Shown: positions 62,384 through 64,000 of the stretch, piece by piece
How positions within the stretch are numbered: the first letter of the stretch is position 1
Layout of the letters: every line of letters starts with the position of its first letter
Source of the DNA: Sagittula stellata E-37
Lineage (GTDB): Bacteria; Pseudomonadota; Alphaproteobacteria; Rhodobacterales; Rhodobacteraceae
Direction of reading: 5' to 3'
Length of the DNA stretch: 64,000 nucleotides
Assembly: GCF_039724765.1 (NCBI RefSeq)
Contig: NZ_CP155729.1
Location: 1,807,501 to 1,871,500, forward strand
Program-made: the position numbers and the translations under genes
The notes under the pieces: generated by a model
Database searches by the model: none
Told to the model about the DNA's origin: nothing
The model's input: only the letters and a program-made list of their open reading frames with translations

Positions 62384-62448
62384 CAGGTATTTATGACCAA
62401 GATGAAGGGCGCGCGCGTCTTGCCCTTCATCTTGGCAAAAAATACCTG
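62384..62448. terminator. Long inverted repeat between convergent genes
   Basis: CAGGTATTT (62384-62392) pairs with AAATACCTG (62440-62448), and CCAAGATGAAGGGC (62397-62410) with GCCCTTCATCTTGG (62422-62435), perfect over 14 bp. It lies between the convergent genes ending at 62268 and 62508. A bidirectional terminator is likely. Each arm has the core of the dispersed repeat, as if two copies had joined head to head. Confidence 0.7.
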
Positions 62449-62507
62449 CCTGCGCGTCGGTTTGCAGCTTTGCCTGCGTGATGGCAGGCGCGGTGCGCGT
62501 TGATCGT

Positions 62508-63914
62508 TCAGTTGAGGTCCTCGATCAGGCGGCCGTGTCGCTTGGTTTCCGCCAGTACGTCTTCCAGTGTTGTCATGCCACGGGCTTCGAGCATGGGAAG
62601 CATGCGGCCGAAGACCTCCGCTGTGGCCTGCGCGTCGCCGAGCGCGGTATGGCGCAGGTTCGGCGGGATGGTCACGGCGAGGCGGTCGCAGAGTGCGTCG
62701 AGTGTGTGGGTCTGCGACGCGCCGAAGAGGACCGCCGAGAGAAGCACCGTGTCGAGGATCGGGTGGGTCCATTCCACGCCCATACGGGTCTTGTGGCGGT
62801 GCAGGAAGGCCATGTCGAAGGGCGCATTGTGCGCCACGATCACGCTGTCGCGCGCGAAGGTGTGGAAGCGTCGCCCGGCCTCGGCGATGCCGGGTGCGCC
62901 GGCCACCATGGCATCGGTCACGCCGTGTACCTTCGAAGAGGCGGGCGGGATCGGGCGGCCTGGGTTGACGAGCTGGTCCATGCGCTCGCCCGGCACGATG
63001 CGTCCGTTGACGATGCGCACTGCGCCGATCTGCACGATCTCGTCCTTGTGGGGCAGGAGGCCCGTCGTCTCGGTGTCGAGCACCGTGTAGGTCAGCCGCC
63101 CGAGCGGCATGGCGTCGAGTGCGCCGGGGGCCTGGTCGAGCAGCGCGAAGTCATAGGTCAGGGGGCGGGCGGCGTCGGGCGGCAGGTCGAGATGCGCGGC
63201 ATCCACCAGGATGATGTAGCCTCCGCCGTCCATCGGGCGCAGCCGGGCGTCGTAGCTTTGGGCGCGGTCGTGGCCGGGCAGCGTCGCGGCGACCTCGCGC
63301 CCGGTCCGGTTCATCTGCTTGCGCAGCCCCTTGAGCGCGGCACCGTCGAAATAGTCGGTGACGGGTGCATTCAGACGGGGAATGCCCTGCGAGGCCAGCA
63401 CTTCGGCGGCCTGCCCGTCGTAGAGCACGATCTGGTCGGCGCTGCCCACGAGGATGGTGGCGACGGGAATTTCGGTCAGGAGCGCGGTCAGGCGGGCCTT
63501 CTCGGATTCGAGCCGCGCGGTTTCCGCGGCGATGCGGTCGGCGCTGGCCAGCGTGCTGGCGGAGAGCTGCGAGCTGAGCGCCGAGGCGGCGGGGCCGAGG
63601 TCGCCGAGGTAGCGCGCGGCATCGGTGTCGACGCGGGTGCCGATCCCGGCATGCGCATGGGCGCGGAGGTCGGCCGACAGTCGTTCGATGGGCTTGGCCA
63701 CGTTTTCGTCGAACAGCAGCCAGACCCCGGCGCAGAGGGCGGTGAACCCGAAGGCGATCAGGATCGCGGCGAGGGTGAAGCCGTTGACGTCGTCCGTCGC
63801 CTCCGCCCGCGTGTAGCCGAACCAGAGCGCCGTGCCCGCCAGTGCCGTGCCGCCGAGCGCAATGAGGCAGAAGAACAGGAAGATCCGCAGTCGGAGGCTG
63901 AGGCCGGAGAGCAT
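62508..63914 (-). CDS. Membrane-anchored DnaQ-like 3'-5' exonuclease with HAMP/PAS-like sensor
   Basis: 468 aa. Two N-terminal TM segments (about 8-32 and 45-68), a HAMP-like region (PIERLSADLRAHAHAG), a coiled coil, a PAS-like domain (about 145-260), then a DEDDh exonuclease: VLDTETTGL (DxE), AHNAPFDMAFL and HTALGDAQATAEV. The architecture joins a kinase-style sensory front end to a DNA polymerase III epsilon-type nuclease in place of a kinase. It overlaps no neighbour but lies one base from the preceding gene's stop. Confidence 0.85.
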   Translation of the reverse strand: MLSGLSLRLRIFLFFCLIALGGTALAGTALWFGYTRAEATDDVNGFTLAAILIAFGFTALCAGVWLLFDENVAKPIERLSADLRAHAHAGIGTRVDTDAARYLGDLGPAASALSSQLSASTLASADRIAAETARLESEKARLTALLTEIPVATILVGSADQIVLYDGQAAEVLASQGIPRLNAPVTDYFDGAALKGLRKQMNRTGREVAATLPGHDRAQSYDARLRPMDGGGYIILVDAAHLDLPPDAARPLTYDFALLDQAPGALDAMPLGRLTYTVLDTETTGLLPHKDEIVQIGAVRIVNGRIVPGERMDQLVNPGRPIPPASSKVHGVTDAMVAGAPGIAEAGRRFHTFARDSVIVAHNAPFDMAFLHRHKTRMGVEWTHPILDTVLLSAVLFGASQTHTLDALCDRLAVTIPPNLRHTALGDAQATAEVFGRMLPMLEARGMTTLEDVLAETKRHGRLIEDLN

Positions 63915-63915
63915 G

Positions 63916-64000
63916 TCACGCGGCCTCGCACACGGTCTTCACGATCGGGTCGTCGGCGCCCACCTCGCGCCAGACCGGGGGCGAGTCGTCGCCGAGTGCC
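63916..64000 (-). CDS. C-terminal end of a gene running out of the window
   Basis: The minus-strand frame encodes 27 residues ending DDPIVKTVCEAA before TGA at 63916. One base separates it from the exonuclease start, so the two are cotranscribed. In related genomes such exonucleases often follow a DUF294/CBS-domain nucleotidyltransferase gene, but too little is visible to name it. Confidence 0.5.
   Translation of the reverse strand, partial: ALGDDSPPVWREVGADDPIVKTVCEAA

Overview
The window is about 64 kb of high-GC DNA from an alphaproteobacterium, most likely a marine Rhodobacteraceae (Roseobacter-type). This is inferred from the rRNA sequence, NasS/NasT-controlled nitrate assimilation, a TRAP transporter and a BoxR-controlled box pathway. 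No taxon search was run.

Layout. (1) 1-3382: the 3' part of a 23S rRNA gene (its 5' end lies outside the window), 5S rRNA and a strong terminator. Helix 25 of the 23S is interrupted by a roughly 600-nt intervening sequence (IVS) with complementary ends. It carries a complete 173-codon ORF resembling PagL-type lipid A deacylases, with its Shine-Dalgarno (SD) sequence folded into a hairpin. This is the most unusual item in the window. (2) 3506-4344: an intact IS5-family element (IS427-like) with CTAG duplications and a probable -1 frameshift. (3) 4436-15729: a signalling island: a soluble hybrid histidine kinase, a membrane kinase with a single-domain receiver, and two large CheB-CheR-PAS fusion proteins around a second single-domain receiver. 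No chemoreceptor or CheA is adjacent. (4) 15817-29757: nitrate/nitrite assimilation: nasT, nasS, an antitermination leader, nrtA, nrtB, a fused nrtCD, a GAF protein, nirB, nirD, nasA and a TrpD2-like gene. (5) 29847-34877: an iron-linked periplasmic cluster: imelysin IrpA, a di-haem oxidoreductase, a second imelysin and a DUF1513 protein. (6) 35086-38215: a CreBC-like two-component system with a DUF4173-like membrane protein. (7) 38308-42173: a membrane-associated aminopropyltransferase module (two DUF4178 proteins, an unlisted 53-aa membrane protein, DUF350 and a SpeE-like enzyme). (8) 42636-50081: iolG, then a TRAP transporter, an SDR and a feruloyl-CoA-synthetase-like ligase. (9) 50607-62268: aerobic benzoyl-CoA (box) catabolism: ligase, boxC, boxB, boxA, boxR, a FadB-like fusion and accessory genes, including an unlisted 57-aa cysteine-rich protein. 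(10) 62508-64000: a membrane-anchored 3'-5' exonuclease and the tail of one more gene.

How the genes work together. Nitrate relieves NasS inhibition of NasT. NasT then binds the leader RNA and allows transcription of the ABC transporter and of the nitrate and nitrite reductases, which yield ammonium. In the box segment benzoate is activated to benzoyl-CoA, epoxidised by BoxA/BoxB, ring-cleaved by BoxC and passed to beta-oxidation enzymes. The ring-cleavage aldehyde dehydrogenase is not in the window. A shared operator-like motif occurs upstream of the ligase, boxC and boxR, and upstream of the TRAP transporter. This suggests one benzoyl-CoA-responsive regulon that includes uptake.

Many long ORFs antisense to these genes exist because of the GC-biased third codon positions. 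They were treated as shadows.
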